In this document: one piece after another, positions 1 to 11,285 of the stretch
How positions within the stretch are numbered: the stretch's first letter is position 1
Layout of the letters: every line of letters begins with the position of its first letter
Assembly: GCA_011033025.1 (NCBI GenBank)
Contig: WFMF01000037.1
Span: forward strand, 1 to 64,000
DNA: 64,000 nt
Source of the DNA: Beroe forskalii
Taxonomy: Eukaryota > Ctenophora > Nuda > Beroida > Beroidae
Direction: 5' to 3'
The notes under the pieces: generated by a model
What the model was told of the DNA's origin: nothing
What the model saw: only the letters and a program-made list of their open reading frames with translations
The model's database searches: none
Translations under genes and position numbers: made by a program

Positions 1-190
1 TACTATGAAAGGTGACTCAAGTATGATGGATTGAAACTCGGTGCTTCAGAAAGGTACATGAGTGAAGTTTGGTTCAGAAAGGTACCTATATTGATGGATG
101 AAGTGAAATGATGGTTCACAAAATACCTATAGTGAAGTGGGTTGAAGTGGTGATTCAGAAAGGCACGGTCTATAGTGAGACTGCGATGAA
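1..190. repeat. Short imperfect tandem repeat
   Basis: A degenerate unit of about 30-40 bases containing a 'ttcagaaaggtac'-like core recurs at least three times. No coding sense is seen. It may continue to the left of the window. Confidence 0.45.
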
Positions 191-267
191 TATTATTCAC
201 GAAATTAACGAACGTGTCATCTGAAAGATAAATCGTTTATGAAAAACGGGTAATCATGATCTGATGC

Positions 268-905
268 ATGTGGCTAAAAAGGAGGTTTTTTTTTTTCCAT
301 AAATCAAAAACGAAAGGGGGAACGACTTTCAAACCATGCTCTACCCCCCTTAATGTGCTCATTCTGCATACCCTAGTGTACTTGTTGAGTTCTGTACGAC
401 CGTTAGTTTTCATTTATTACAAAAGGGCATTTTTGGTCATACGCGAAGGAATAAAAAGGGTTTTTTCGTCCATAACTCGAAAACGAAAGGAGGTACGGCT
501 TTGAAACTATGCTCTACCCCCCATAATGTGCTCATTCTGCATACCCTAGTGTACTCGTTTAGTTCTGTACGACCTTCAGTTTTCATTTATTACAAAGGGG
601 CATTTTTGGTCATACGCGAAGGAATAAAAGGGGTTTTTCGTCCATAACTCGAAAACGAAAGGAGGTACGGCTTTGAAACAATGCTCTGCCCCCCATAATG
701 TGCTCATTCTGCATACCCTAGTGTACTTGTTGAGTTCTGTACGACCTTCAGTTTTCATTTATTACAAAGGGGCATTTTTGGTCATACGCGTACAAAGGGA
801 TAAAAAGGGGTTTTTCGTCCATAACTCGAAAACGAAAGGGGGTACGACTTTAAAACTATGCTCCGCCCCCCATAATGTGCTCATTCTGCATAGTTTGGTG
901 CAAAG
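268..905. repeat. Tandem repeat, period about 172-177 bp, four units
   Basis: The core 'cataactcgaaaacgaaagg' (first copy slightly changed) starts near 299, 471, 643 and 820, giving spacings of 172, 172 and 177 bases. Each unit carries the same run: a purine-rich stretch, a 'gctctaccccccataatgtg' segment and a 'ttcatttattacaaagg' segment. The plus strand stays open through parts of the array, and the same peptide recurs in each unit. That follows from a period close to a multiple of three and is not taken as a gene. It looks like a small satellite block. Confidence 0.85.
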
Positions 906-1370
906 ATTGGCTTCGTATCTCAATCAGAGGCTGAGATATTTCCAATCAAAGTTTTTGCCCCATTTAGGAAGAAAAGGGGTCCAAAAAAGGGGTTTCCCCA
1001 ACTCAGAAGTTGGAGTGTTTTTTCTGGTGAATCTATGACCCATAAGCGACCGAAAAACGTTCTCAGACCTACTATACTATTTACTTCACACTGGGTTACA
1101 GTTCGGGGCACATACATCCCTTACTACTTACACACAGGTTAGTTTAAAGTAAGAAGGTAGTGGATAGCGACAAAACCTTAAGAAGCATAGCTCTGAAGTA
1201 TTTGACGAAAGGTCATACATAGATTCATAATCATAATGTCAGCCGATGTTTTTCAAAAAGATGAGAAAAAGATAACAATAAGGACTGTTAATAAGAGAGA
1301 AGACGCCAACATACGATCGAGTTCACCTTTCTGAACTCAAGCTGACGACAAGGAGTTGCTCAACAGTAGC
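906..1370. other. No gene; part of a dispersed repeat
   Basis: No supported coding region. Bases 1,150-1,280 match 5,760-5,880 (shared 'agctctgaagtatttgacga' core), so this is one copy of a dispersed repeat that precedes Harbinger-like material at both places. Confidence 0.5.
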
Positions 1371-2570
1371 CACTGAGAAGAGAAATCCTGAAATCATGTG
1401 AGAAGAAGGTCTTCAAGGCAGAAGATAAGGAACTTTCCAATCATCAGGCGTTCGAGGCCATGACCAAGAACTTCACCTTTGTTCCTCCTACAAGTGCCTC
1501 CCTACGAGCAGAAGCATACGGATATCAATTGAACATTGAGTGATATTACTAGACAACTCATCATACCGGATGAATTCTCATAAGGTGTCAGGGTAAGGAG
1601 ATTTTTTTCGTATTCAGTCCAGAAGGGACATCCAAAATCATAACAACCACGTATCATTTACCAGTTTTGTATGTTGATCTAACTTTATTTGGAACAGTGT
1701 GATGATAAAATAATATCCATAATATTCATTTCCCTAGCTTGATGTTTTGAATCAACTTTAAGTCAAGTCTTTCAGTCCAATTCGTAATTCTCAGGATCTC
1801 TGATTGACACGGATTAAATCTCGCTAGAGATGCTATGACCGATACAACGCAAGATCAGGTGCACGAGATCAACCTGCAGATAGATTCACAAACGACCTGC
1901 CCTGGATGAGCCACTATTCTCTTCCTTGGAGCGTAGCACCGCAGCAGCCCATTACTAGGGAGGTTCAGAAATCATTTTTTCGTTAAATAATTAGGAGTAT
2001 TGTTTTAAAAGTTGACCTAGGGGGTCAATAACTCCCAGAAAAAAATTTGGCCCGAAAGTCGTTCATCTTACCTCTGCGCATGGCCAAGCCCTTTTTTTGG
2101 GCTTCCTTATACAGGCAAAAATCGGAAAAATCGATTTTTGACCCTGATACGTTCTTTTAATCACCTTGGAAAGTGGTTAGTCTAATATAAACCGTAGGGG
2201 ATGAACCTTTTTCTATGTAATGGGCCATTACATGGAAAAAGGTTCATCCCCAAAAAGAAGAAGAAATGATCTCACGCAGCAGAGAGTCAAGCAACCCTGA
2301 ACTCGGCGTCTCGGCACTCGAAACTAATTTACGCTTAGAGCATGGTCAGTACATGATGCAAGGATGGAGAAACTCTCCAGTCTAGAACGTGTTGGAGTCA
2401 GGAATAGCGGGGGATAAGGTATTAATTGGAGATAGCGCTCATCCTATCAGTCCGACTTTGATGATGCCATACACCCAGGCTGGAGCTGCAGTGGATCCAC
2501 AGAAAACTTGTCAGCGCTTTCACATGACCGTGTTATAGTTGAAAAATAGTATGAGCAATTCAGTGAAGAA
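1370..2570 (+). mobile_element. Decayed PIF/Harbinger DNA transposon, copy 1
   Basis: Bases 1,370-1,560 and 1,590-1,960 match 8,810-9,130 and 9,150-9,820. Near 2,408-2,560 the plus strand reads GDKVLIGDSAHPISPTLMMP followed by YTQAG...VDPQK. This resembles the stretch around the second catalytic Asp of HARBI1-type DDE transposases (GDSxYPLSPxLMTPY). The frame ends in stops, and neither the first catalytic Asp nor the Glu region can be traced. PIF/Harbinger elements normally carry a transposase and a Myb/SANT-like DNA-binding protein. Terminal repeats and target duplication were not identified. The family call rests on motif memory and agrees with the clearer copy at 10.1-10.5 kb. Confidence 0.6.
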
Positions 2571-3895
2571 TCTAGATCTTCACTAATATATTCCTTATTG
2601 TCTAATCAAATGGGCATCAAGATAAATGGTTTAATTGGTGATGGTGATTCAAAGTTAACAGCCCCCATAGAACTGAGTATAATTTATTCCTTGCAGATTT
2701 GAATTTCTGAGGACTTAAGAATTTCCTTTTTTGTATGGGATTAGGTCAATTAAGATGGACGGACATCACGTATACTAATCAAGATGTCCTCCATTTTCTG
2801 AAAAAGATTAGGAATAACATGAAATATAGCTAGACTTAGCTATTGCTTGGAACCAGTCTCTCCTCTCATTACAGAATAGACTCAAGTTCTCAGCAGCTTG
2901 GGAATGTGTTTATGATATGTACATCAGATCAGCTAATATGAGGAATGCACTGAGAAAGAGTTCGGTCACTGTGACAGATAAACAGGATCCGGCGGCAGCA
3001 TCTGAATTATTCTTTTGCTACGAGATTTTTTACCATGCTGGATATTACGCTACCGGTTTAGTACTAGAATGCGGGTACTTCCTTTTAAGAGCATACAAGA
3101 ATACGGGTCTTCGAATTGAAGCATTAGCAATGATCAATCACATGATCAGAAATAGTATTCTCAATATACCTGAAGACAAGTGGAGCTGGGCACTATGGCT
3201 CCTGAAGAATGGATACGACACCGACGACCAAAAAATCATAGATAATAATTAAGAGACAACGGAACATGGTTCCCTTGAACTCTCGAATGTATGAACCTAA
3301 ACATGGGTTTAAACTTTTAAATCTATATGTCTATATATTGAAGATGAGGATATCTAACATTCGACCCGTGCTGCAGAGGTTCAACTTTGAGTACCTTGCA
3401 GCAGAGGTACATTACTGAATGAAATAGAGTATTTTGAAGAACCAAACTGCGTTGTTGAAGGGCTAAATATCAATACTTTAATATTCCATATTTTGGATTA
3501 TCAAATAAAGAAAAAAAAAAACGTACGAGCAGGTCAGTGAAGGTTTCAAAATTTCACCGATATCTTCCTTATTGTCTTGTACTCTTATCAAATGGGCACC
3601 AAGATGAATGGTGACGGTGACTCAAGGTTAACAGTCACCCAGAAAACTGGGTATAATTTTTTCCTTGCAGATTTGAATTTCTGAGGACTTAGGAATTTCT
3701 GTTTTTTGGGATTAGGTCAGTCGAGACGGACGGACATCACTGATCAAGATGTCCATTAATTATCCTCCATTGTTTGGAAAAGATAAGAAATCACATAAAA
3801 TACGGCTCGCCCAAGCTATTGCTTGGAAGCAAACAGTCCCTTCTCTCACTACAGAATCAACTCAAGTGTATTTATGATGTGTACATTTACGTTAC
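2570..3895. repeat. Two ~330-bp direct repeats flanking an unidentified ORF
   Basis: Bases 2,575-2,930 and 3,545-3,890 are diverged direct copies; both contain 'gcagatttgaatttctgagg' and a 'gacggacatcac' segment. A related start sequence recurs near 3,945. Between them lies an open frame at 2,917-3,252 (111 codons). No known family was recognised for the repeat, which sits among Harbinger-derived pieces and may belong to them. Confidence 0.6.
2917..3252 (+). CDS. Unidentified 111-residue open frame
   Basis: The translation is mixed in composition and fairly hydrophobic in the middle (FFCYEIFYHAGYYATGLVLE), with no signal peptide and no motif I can place. It starts at the edge of the 2,575-2,930 repeat, so the upstream bases are repeat sequence. 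It could be an exon, a transposon fragment or a chance open frame. Nothing upstream or downstream joins it into a larger gene. Confidence 0.25.
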   Translation: MYIRSANMRNALRKSSVTVTDKQDPAAASELFFCYEIFYHAGYYATGLVLECGYFLLRAYKNTGLRIEALAMINHMIRNSILNIPEDKWSWALWLLKNGYDTDDQKIIDNN

Positions 3896-4935
3896 ATATT
3901 ATTATTAATCATTTACGCTACAAACATTAAATTATCAAAGAAAGAATAAAACGTACGATCAATTCAATAAAAAATTTAATTTTCATTGATACTTTATCTT
4001 TTAGATTAATAGCAATCATGAAATAAAATTCCCATTGTAGTTGTTTTGAATCACCTCCAGGACTATCAAGACACTGCCTAAGCCTTCTATAGCTGCCACT
4101 GTGAAAGTTCAGTGTATGTAGAGATAGGTTTGTTGCAAACTTGGCAAACATGGAGCCAGCTGTTAACTCTTTACTAGATCCCCCTAGAAGCATGCAATTC
4201 CTAAGACACAGTGGAAATAAGCTAAGAAGAGTATGAAGAAGTACAATTCAGGATGTGAATATAAGCTTCCTATGATTAAAAATAAAAGTGTGTACTGTTT
4301 TCGAGAAACGTTTCTGTGATGGAAACTGCAAAAAGGTGTTTAGATATAACCGCTTATTAGTGTTCGTGTCTTCATCCTCTCTTGGTGATGGAAGGGCAAC
4401 TGTTGACTGAGTCCAAGTACTCCCGCCGCAATGGCCAGGACCAGCCGTGCACGCAGTCTGTAACATAGCGACCCTCTCTGCCACAGTACAGCAGATGCAT
4501 GCCATTTACCAGCTGATGAAGTTCCTATAATCAAAAATAACTGCCAAAGGGCGTTAAGATATAATCGACCACTCCACTATAATATGGGAAATCGGAGGAT
4601 CCCACAGGACTGGTGCTGTGGAAACGCGCACCAGTTATCCAAGCAAGGAATCTGATTTTTTAATCCAAGAAATCAAAACTATTATAGTATTATTTCACTA
4701 AATCTTATAATCTTATAGAAGTTATTTAGAAGTGCGTGAAGAGTTTACATTTTGAAATGTTCACATTAAAGTATCTCCTCAGAAACACACGTATGCTGGT
4801 GTTGGAAGCGAATTGAGAGAGTTTTGAGATGATTAGCACTGGCCTGCAAATACGCGTAATAGGACCAAAACAGCAAGAAGTGCCACAATTTGCAGATGAG
4901 GATTCAGGATAAAGAAGAATTTCACTGCGCTCCAA
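3896..4935. other. No recognisable gene
   Basis: Short unconnected open frames on the minus strand show no known motif. No repeat structure was seen apart from the boundary with the neighbouring duplicated blocks. Confidence 0.4.
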
Positions 4936-5285
4936 CACCCTGGACATTGATGATGCAGTTGTCGAGTGCAATGGAATCAGCGAAAGCAAGAAAGAGAATG
5001 AGTAGTTACCAGCTGGATCTTCATCACTAATTCCACAGCTAAGTCAGGAGTTCAACCTGTTGAGAAGGTTACTGCAGACAGGTCGTCTCATGAGGGAGCT
5101 ACAGCAAAACATAGGACCGCCGAGATCACGGACCTCAGAGAAAGGAGGACTGAAAAATGGACAAGAGCTCCGTGAAGGTGATCAACATTCGAAGTGTTGC
5201 TGTACGCTATGCTTCAATAAACTAAGTAAACAAGTTACTGAATACTGGCAAAACCACCATATTCGTACGGAAATGGGTACACAGT
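4936..5285 (+). mobile_element. Fragment of the Harbinger-associated repeat, copy A
   Basis: The stretch containing 'gagtgcaatggaatc', 'cagctaagtcaggag' and 'ccgccgagatcacg' recurs at 10,610-10,860 and 12,400-12,640, always in the same order. In the two later copies it follows transposase-like sequence or its tail, so it is probably part of the same transposon. The plus strand here keeps an open frame at 5,060-5,287, but the homologous copies do not, so it is not called a gene. Confidence 0.55.
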
Positions 5286-6228
5286 AGGTAATGAGTATAT
5301 CCACATATTTTAGAAATCCAACTTCATATCTATTCAAAGAAGGAAAAAACACTCGGGAAGATTGTTACCAACCTGTTTCATCAAGCACAAAACTGGACGA
5401 TACTTTTTACAAAATCAAGATGCCTCATCAGGCTCAACAGAGGACGATGACGTGTCCTCATCAGTGAAAGAAACTCAGCCTCCATATATATTTGTTTTAT
5501 GACAACTTTCGGGGTCCGGTCAGGGCAAAGATTCTTGACAGCCAATTCGATAAATTATGAAAATCTTGATTTGATCGATAAAATATTCAGATTAAGTCTT
5601 TTAGTGGTGAGATGTGGTACTGGTAGGAAGACTTTACATCCGGATTTACAAAAGTATAATAAAGGTATTTGCCATATACTGTGGTGGTATGACAATTGTA
5701 GAGGGTAGAACAAAACTTGGTTCCTGTACGGAGAACTATTCTTAGTCTGTTAACAGGTAAGTAAGTAGTTAATAGCGACTTTAAAAGGGTAGCTCTGAAG
5801 TATTTGACGAAAGGCCATACATATATGACTGCCGATGATTTTGAAAAAGATATGATAAAGATTGGAAATCAATTATTCTGAGAGATTTCCGAACAAGTGT
5901 TAATAAGGCGAGAAGATTTATTAAATAGAAAAAAGAAACTATCAAGAGGGGGCATCCAAAATCATAACACCCACACAGGGATGGGGTTTAAGCAACTAAG
6001 CACCCAACCGGTATCAGAGTTGAAGTATTTGGACTGATACACAGTGCTCAGGCAAAAAGGATGCAAGGGTTGGAGCCGTTGTTTTCTCTCAACCACAACA
6101 TCAGATCCCACGAGGAGTCGAATCTGATCAAGCTGGTAGCCATTGTATTTTTATTTTTTTAATGAGATCATGACCAAGTACTGAATAGGGAAGAAACTCA
6201 GAAAAGTATGGGATTGACCCTGGTAGCC
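5286..6228. other. No gene; dispersed repeat remnants
   Basis: Bases 5,760-5,980 match 1,150-1,310 and 1,615-1,650 in part. A short plus frame at 5,499-5,708 has no known motif. The stretch ends at the target site of the LTR element. Confidence 0.4.
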
Positions 6229-6232
6229 ATTG

Positions 6233-6536
6233 TGTTAGCTGGTTAGCTTCATAGATATTTAGATTATACTTTTCCATTATTAATTTCAGAATATTGCTAT
6301 TCGTTGTAAAGTGGTTGTAGGCAATATGTTTGGGTTATCAGTTATACTGAATGGGTTGTCTGGGGTTTTAACAGAAAGCCATAACATTGAGAGGTTTAAG
6401 ATATATTTTGTGAAATTGTGAATTAGCACTGTCACAATACGCTTATGAAATGGTTTGGAAGATGGTGGTTGTCATTGAGTAAACCTAAACGAAAGTGCGG
6501 ACCAACGTAGTTCACCCATTGTGATTCCCTTTCACA
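6233..6536 (+). repeat. 5' LTR
   Basis: 304 bases, TGTTAG...TTCACA. Identical to the 3' LTR except for about three positions near its right end. Confidence 0.9.
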
Positions 6537-6647
6537 GTGGCGCGAACTGTAGGCGTTACACTTTTGTAACATAATCACTTTCGTTTAGATTTTTGTTTGA
6601 TGGCAACTGTTTGGCTCGTGTTCGCTTTTGTTTTGATGTAAAAAGAT

Positions 6648-7382
6648 TTGTGGTTTGGCTGTTTTTGGATGGCAAATTTTGCTTACATCAAGGGGTCAGC
6701 GGATTTCCAATTCGGTGATGATGTTGATCTGTTTTGGGAACGTTTAAAATGTTTTATTACGTCATCGAAGTGTGAAAAGCGATGCCAATTTTCTCTTTTA
6801 AAAGCCCATGTTGATGATCGTAGCTTGAGACGTATCCAAGCCATTGCTTTCACAGAAATCCATAAATCTGACAACGAGGTTGACCTGTCAAAGGATAGTG
6901 TCGTTGCTCTTATTAAGGCTGCCTTGAAAAAGAGCCCGGATGTTCCGGAGCGTATTTCTTTGAAATTTAGGATTCAGGATCCCTCTGAGGATATTGTCAG
7001 TTTTGGTGACGCTATACGGTTGCTCGGGCAGAAAATTTATGGTGAAACCACGGATACTAATGCCACGGTTATTGAAAGCTTTTGTGCTGGTTTACGGGAT
7101 ACCAATTTAGCTTCTAAAATGCTTGGTAAGACCTTTGCTACGTTGACTGATGCCATAAATTATGCTTCCGCCCGCGTAGAAACCAGCAATATCAAAAAGG
7201 TTTTGCTTCACCGACGTGAAGCTGTGGCTAATAGTAATAAGACATGTGATGTGTCGTTGATGACTGCTGATAGGATGCCTGGTAGTTCCAATTTAATGCC
7301 GGATTGGAGTGACGATGATAGTGGGGTTTGTTATAATTGTGGGGAAGTTAGTCACTCACAACACACATGTCATCGAAATTAA
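6648..7382 (+). CDS. Gag-like ORF of the LTR element fossil
   Basis: The frame encodes 244 residues. An inner Met at 6,669 (MANFAYIKGSADF) is the more likely start, since the first seven residues look unlike the rest. The middle resembles the helical capsid-type domain of retrotransposon Gag (phrases such as IQDPSEDIVSFGDAIRLLGQ). Near the C-terminus CYNCGEVSHSQHTC is a CX2CX4HX4C zinc knuckle, which in this family binds RNA. It looks whole as a single frame. It lies between the left LTR and a repeat-rich interior, with no protease or polymerase visible. Confidence 0.8.
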   Translation: MWFGCFWMANFAYIKGSADFQFGDDVDLFWERLKCFITSSKCEKRCQFSLLKAHVDDRSLRRIQAIAFTEIHKSDNEVDLSKDSVVALIKAALKKSPDVPERISLKFRIQDPSEDIVSFGDAIRLLGQKIYGETTDTNATVIESFCAGLRDTNLASKMLGKTFATLTDAINYASARVETSNIKKVLLHRREAVANSNKTCDVSLMTADRMPGSSNLMPDWSDDDSGVCYNCGEVSHSQHTCHRN

Positions 7383-8445
7383 TGTTTTGATAATCGTCCG
7401 GCACTAGCGGACTGTTCCCAGTGCACATGTAGGACGGATTGAATCTTGTGGACTGTTCCCAAAGGATTCACAGGTGATTGGTTCTTGAGGGACAGTTCCC
7501 TGTGGAATTTCAGACGGACTATAGTTCTTGAGGGACAGTTCCCTGTGGACTATAGTTCTTGAGGGACAGTTCCCTGTGGAATTTCTGGATGAACAGCTAC
7601 TTATGGGACCGTTCCCAGTTTATTTCAGGGATGGCCTAGCACGTTAGGACTGTTCCTAGTGCTCCTGTAAGGACGAATGGACGGTGGACTACTTTACCAT
7701 GTCAGACTTGGGTGTCTGATGGTGGACGACAGGATTCGGAGTCCCCGTGCAGAAGAGGAGACCACCGTGATGGAGCGATTCACGACAACCGACGATGTTG
7801 CTTATGGAGTGGGACAGACAAGTGTGGGGCAGAACGAGTATGAGACAGTATGAAGTGTCCCCGCTTCAGAGATTCACGTGTTCCCTACCAGTAGAGTTGC
7901 GTAGTGCAAGAGATATGGCACTGTTGAGTGTTTATGACAGTTTTTGCTAGGTAATAATTGGGTTTATTGACTTAGCCACAACATTATAAATGAGAATCAT
8001 CCTTGGCATTGTGTTTGATGCGCGCGTTATGAATCTATAATGATTATTTTAAGGATGTTTAATGAAATGCATTTAGGGGAACTAGCTACTCCCTGGTTAA
8101 TCTCTAATGTTGTGTTTGTGACATGTGAATCGAAAAGGTTACGTAAGTAACGAATGAAAACTGGGTTAGTTTTCAGTACTTCCAGATAGGATTAAGCTTC
8201 GTTCTGGTATGATCAAGCAGCGTTCAGAATTGTACGCATGGAAGTAGGTGATGTCAATTAAGTTGTAAGTACTGGTATAGCATGATGATGAAATATGTGA
8301 TCGCTAATTTTCCATCTGAACTTTAATTATCAATGATGATCGATTAGGTTTCTATTTAAATGAAGGTGGTTCTTCTTAATGCACTGTATTGAAATATATT
8401 ATTTTGTGACTTTGTCAGGAGACAAATTTATTGAAAAGAGGGGAA
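7383..8445. repeat. Non-coding interior of the LTR element with short repeats
   Basis: Bases 7,390-7,680 carry at least six variants of 'ggacagttccctgtgga' (or 'gactgttcccagtg'), each with mirrored 'ggacagttccc'-like arms. The rest, about 760 bases, shows no coding sense. The purine tract at 8,434-8,445 abuts the right LTR. Confidence 0.65.
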
Positions 8446-8750
8446 TGTTAGCTGGTTAGCTTCATAGATATTTAGATTATACTTTTCCATTATTAATTTC
8501 AGAATATTGCTATTCGTTGTAAAGTGGTTGTAGGCAATATGTTTGGGTTATCAGTTATACTGAATGGGTTGTCTGGGGTTTTAACAGAAAGCCATAACAT
8601 TGAGAGGTTTAAGATATATTTTGTGAAATTGTGAATTAGCACTGTCACAATACGCTTATGAAATGGTTTGGAAGATGGTGGTTGTCATTGAGTAAACCTA
8701 AACGAAAGTGCGGACCAACGTAGTTCACACATTGTGATTTCCCTCTCACA
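8446..8750 (+). repeat. 3' LTR
   Basis: 305 bases, a direct copy of 6,233-6,536, followed by the target duplication ATTG. Confidence 0.9.
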
Positions 8751-8786
8751 ATTGCCTGTGGACAATCTTTAGCTCAACTGCCACAC

Positions 8787-9830
8787 ATGTTTAGAGAGTG
8801 TTGGCACTCACAGAGACATGGGAGGCAGGCCCTGAGAAGAGAAGACCTGAAATCATGCTATGAGAAGAAGGTCTTCCAGGCTAAAGATAAGGAACTTTTC
8901 AATCATCAGGCGTTCGAGGACATGGCGAAGAATTTCACTCCAGTGTCTGGGACTACTGCCCCTTTCAAGACTCCCATCTTTTTTCCTATACCTCCAACAA
9001 GTGCCTCTCTACTAACAGAAGCGGGTGAACCTTCAGTCCCAATACCACCATTCAAATTCCTTCCGATTGAGATCTATTGAACATTGAGTGATTTATTACT
9101 AGACAACTCATCATACTCGGATGAACTCCCTCATAAGGTGTCAGGGTAAGAAGATTTTTTTAATTTTCAGTCCAGAAGAGACATCCAAAATCACATATCA
9201 ACCACATATCATTTACCAGTTTTGTATGTTGATTTAACTTTATTTGGAACAGTGTGATGATAAAATAATATCCATAATATTCATTTCCCTAGCTTGATGT
9301 TTTGAATCAACTTTAAGTCAAGTCTTTTAGTCGAATTCGTAATACCTCCACCAAATTCTCAGGATCTCTGATTGACACGGATGAAATCTCGCTAGAGATG
9401 TTTGCCCAATCCAGTGCAAGACAAGGTGCAGTGAAATAAACATGCAGATAGATTCACAAACCATGACACTACTATCCTCTCTGACCGATCCCACAGTAGT
9501 CAGTACAACTTGCAAGACGTGCCATCTGGATAAAACTCCCAGTTCAGGTACAAAACCTTCACAAATCACAGTCGAGTCCCAACTCCACCTTTTCCAATAA
9601 CCAGCTGATGGCATAAAATAAAGATTTGAATCAGATTGTGTCAATATGCTAATACAAATCGTATTTTGCTGTATTAAACTATTTACAATTGATAACCGAT
9701 CACGATAGATTTGAATCCAGAATAGATTATCATGAAAGTCCTCCTCAGGAGGTAGAAAACGACCTGCCCTGGATGAACCACTATACTCCTCCTTGGAGTG
9801 TAACAACCCAGCAGCCCATGCGAAAAGGTT
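8787..9830 (+). mobile_element. Second copy of the 1.37-1.96 kb Harbinger-linked repeat
   Basis: Bases 8,810-9,320 and 9,350-9,455 run parallel to 1,370-1,880. Bases 9,760-9,835 parallel 1,895-1,960, so this copy has about 300 extra bases (9,455-9,760) relative to copy 1. A plus frame at 8,787-9,080 (97 residues, starting MFRECWHSQRHGRQ) covers the shared REDLKSCYEKKVFQAKDKEL segment. That segment is basic and may come from the element's second, DNA-binding protein. A minus frame at 9,327-9,833 overlaps the region without a recognisable motif. Confidence 0.5.
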
Positions 9831-10560
9831 CATCTCAAAAAGAAGAAGGAGAAATGACCTAACTCACACAGCACTCAGCAGAGAGTCAAGCAACCCTGTC
9901 CCAGAACTCGGCACTCGTAACTAATAAAGAAGACATCAGTTCAGGATATAAACCTAACGAGTACCCTGAAGTGAATGATGAACTGAGCTGCCCTCCCATC
10001 CTCCCTGACCAGCTCTTTCAGAAATGATCTAAAGATGAATCCAAACCATCACCAAGACAAGTGTTTTTTTACTTAATACCACTTCGGCGCGTGGCTTTGC
10101 CCGGGTCAGTACATGATGCAAGGATTTGGAGAAACTCTCCAGTCAAGAATGTGCTGGAGTCAGGAATAGCGGGGGATAAGGTATTAATTAGTTAACTGGA
10201 GATAGCGCTTATCCAATCAGTACGACTTTGATGATGCCATACACCCAGGCTGAAGCTGTAGTGGATCCACAGAAAAGTAGTTTCAACACAGCACTTTCAT
10301 ATGACCATGTAATACTAATAGTTGAAAATACCTTAGGTCAATTGAAAAGCAGATTCCAGCAGTAACGTGACCCACAGAGAATTGACTTGGAAATGGTACC
10401 TAAGTTTATTGTAGCATGCTGTATGTTGCATAATGAGACAAGCCTGAACTAAAACACTTTATCAGAAATTATGGCTCGATTTGTAGAAAGAGCTAAGTAG
10501 AGACTTATTTTAAAATTTATAAGAACTGGGAATGATATTTGTTCAATCATTGGATTTGCA
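9831..10560 (+). mobile_element. PIF/Harbinger transposase remnant, copy 2
   Basis: The best-preserved transposase remnant. Near 10,195-10,480 the plus strand reads GDSAYPISTTLMMPYTQ, then FNTALSYDHVILIVENTLGQ and LKSRFQQ, then IVACCMLHNET. This is the order of HARBI1-type DDE transposases: the GDSxYP region with catalytic Asp, the FNxxLSxxRxxVENxFGxLKxRF region with catalytic Glu, and the C-terminal ACCxLHN. Stops and a small insertion near 10,190 show it is dead. Upstream bases 10,100-10,180 match 2,340-2,420 of copy 1. Harbinger elements cut and paste into 3-base targets, but the ends were not located. Confidence 0.75.
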
Positions 10561-11285
10561 ATAATAACGTAGTGAGAACACCACTTGAAAGTGATGACGC
10601 AGTTGTCAATACGAGTGCAATGGAATCTGCCAAATTAAGAAAGAGAAGGAGCAGTTCCCAGCTGGATCCACATCACTAAGTCTACAGCTAAGTCAGGAGC
10701 TCAACCTGTTCCAGAGAAGTGAACAGCAGACAGGTCAAAAAGTCCTGCGTAATCCAAACAGGTCGGCAAGAGGGTCATTAGGGACCTACAGTGAGTAACC
10801 CCCAAAACATAAAGCCGCCGAGATCACAGTCTTCGGAAAATGGATGGGCTGGTAGAATCAGACAAGAGCTTCCCGGAGGCAGTCTGTTTAGCAAATAAAA
10901 CAGTAATTAAGTTACTCATAATGTTGATTATGGGCCTCAATCACAAACTTTAAATCAAATTCGTTGTAGAATCAGTATCATATTTGTTATTATCAGTATT
11001 ATAAATTTATCAGACATAATTATCATTGATCAGACATAACTATCATTTATTACTGAGATTCGACACATCAATACCTATTACGTGATCAACATGAAGTGTT
11101 GTTGCACGTGTATCATACTTCATCAATTCGGTGCGCATGGCTTTGCTGCGCGCTGTGGAAGTACCCCTATTCAGGAATCACATGATTCCATACCCCCACG
11201 CTATGGTCATAGCAATAATAGTGTGTTGATATAACACGACAGTATAGCCATAACACGACCCCTACTAACCACCGCACCCTGATCA
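10560..11285. repeat. Direct repeat block R1 (Harbinger-associated)
   Basis: About 700 bases that recur at 12,340-13,050 in the same order: the 'gagtgcaatggaatc' segment, a 'caaattcgttg' segment, 'catcaattcggtgcgc' and 'agccataacacgacccc'. The shared right end at 'ataacacgacccc' could be an element terminus. Confidence 0.75.

Larger units (their letters stand above)
6233..8750 (+). mobile_element. LTR retrotransposon fossil, gag-only, young (2,518 bp)
   Basis: Two LTRs of 304 and 305 bases (6,233-6,536; 8,446-8,750) begin TG and end CA and differ at only about three positions, so the insertion is recent. A 4-base target duplication ATTG flanks the element (6,229-6,232; 8,751-8,754). A candidate primer-binding site 'tggcgcgaactg' follows the left LTR, and a purine tract 'aaaagaggggaa' precedes the right LTR. 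The interior is about 1.9 kb and holds one gag-like frame; no pol-like region is visible. It reads as a short non-autonomous element that would have relied on a relative. The 4-base duplication and zinc-knuckle Gag fit the Ty3/Gypsy group; the family is inferred. Confidence 0.88.

Noticed and set aside
9327-9833. 168-codon minus-strand frame
   Set aside because: It overlaps a transposon-derived repeat also present at 1.8-1.96 kb, where the frame is not kept. No motif recognised.
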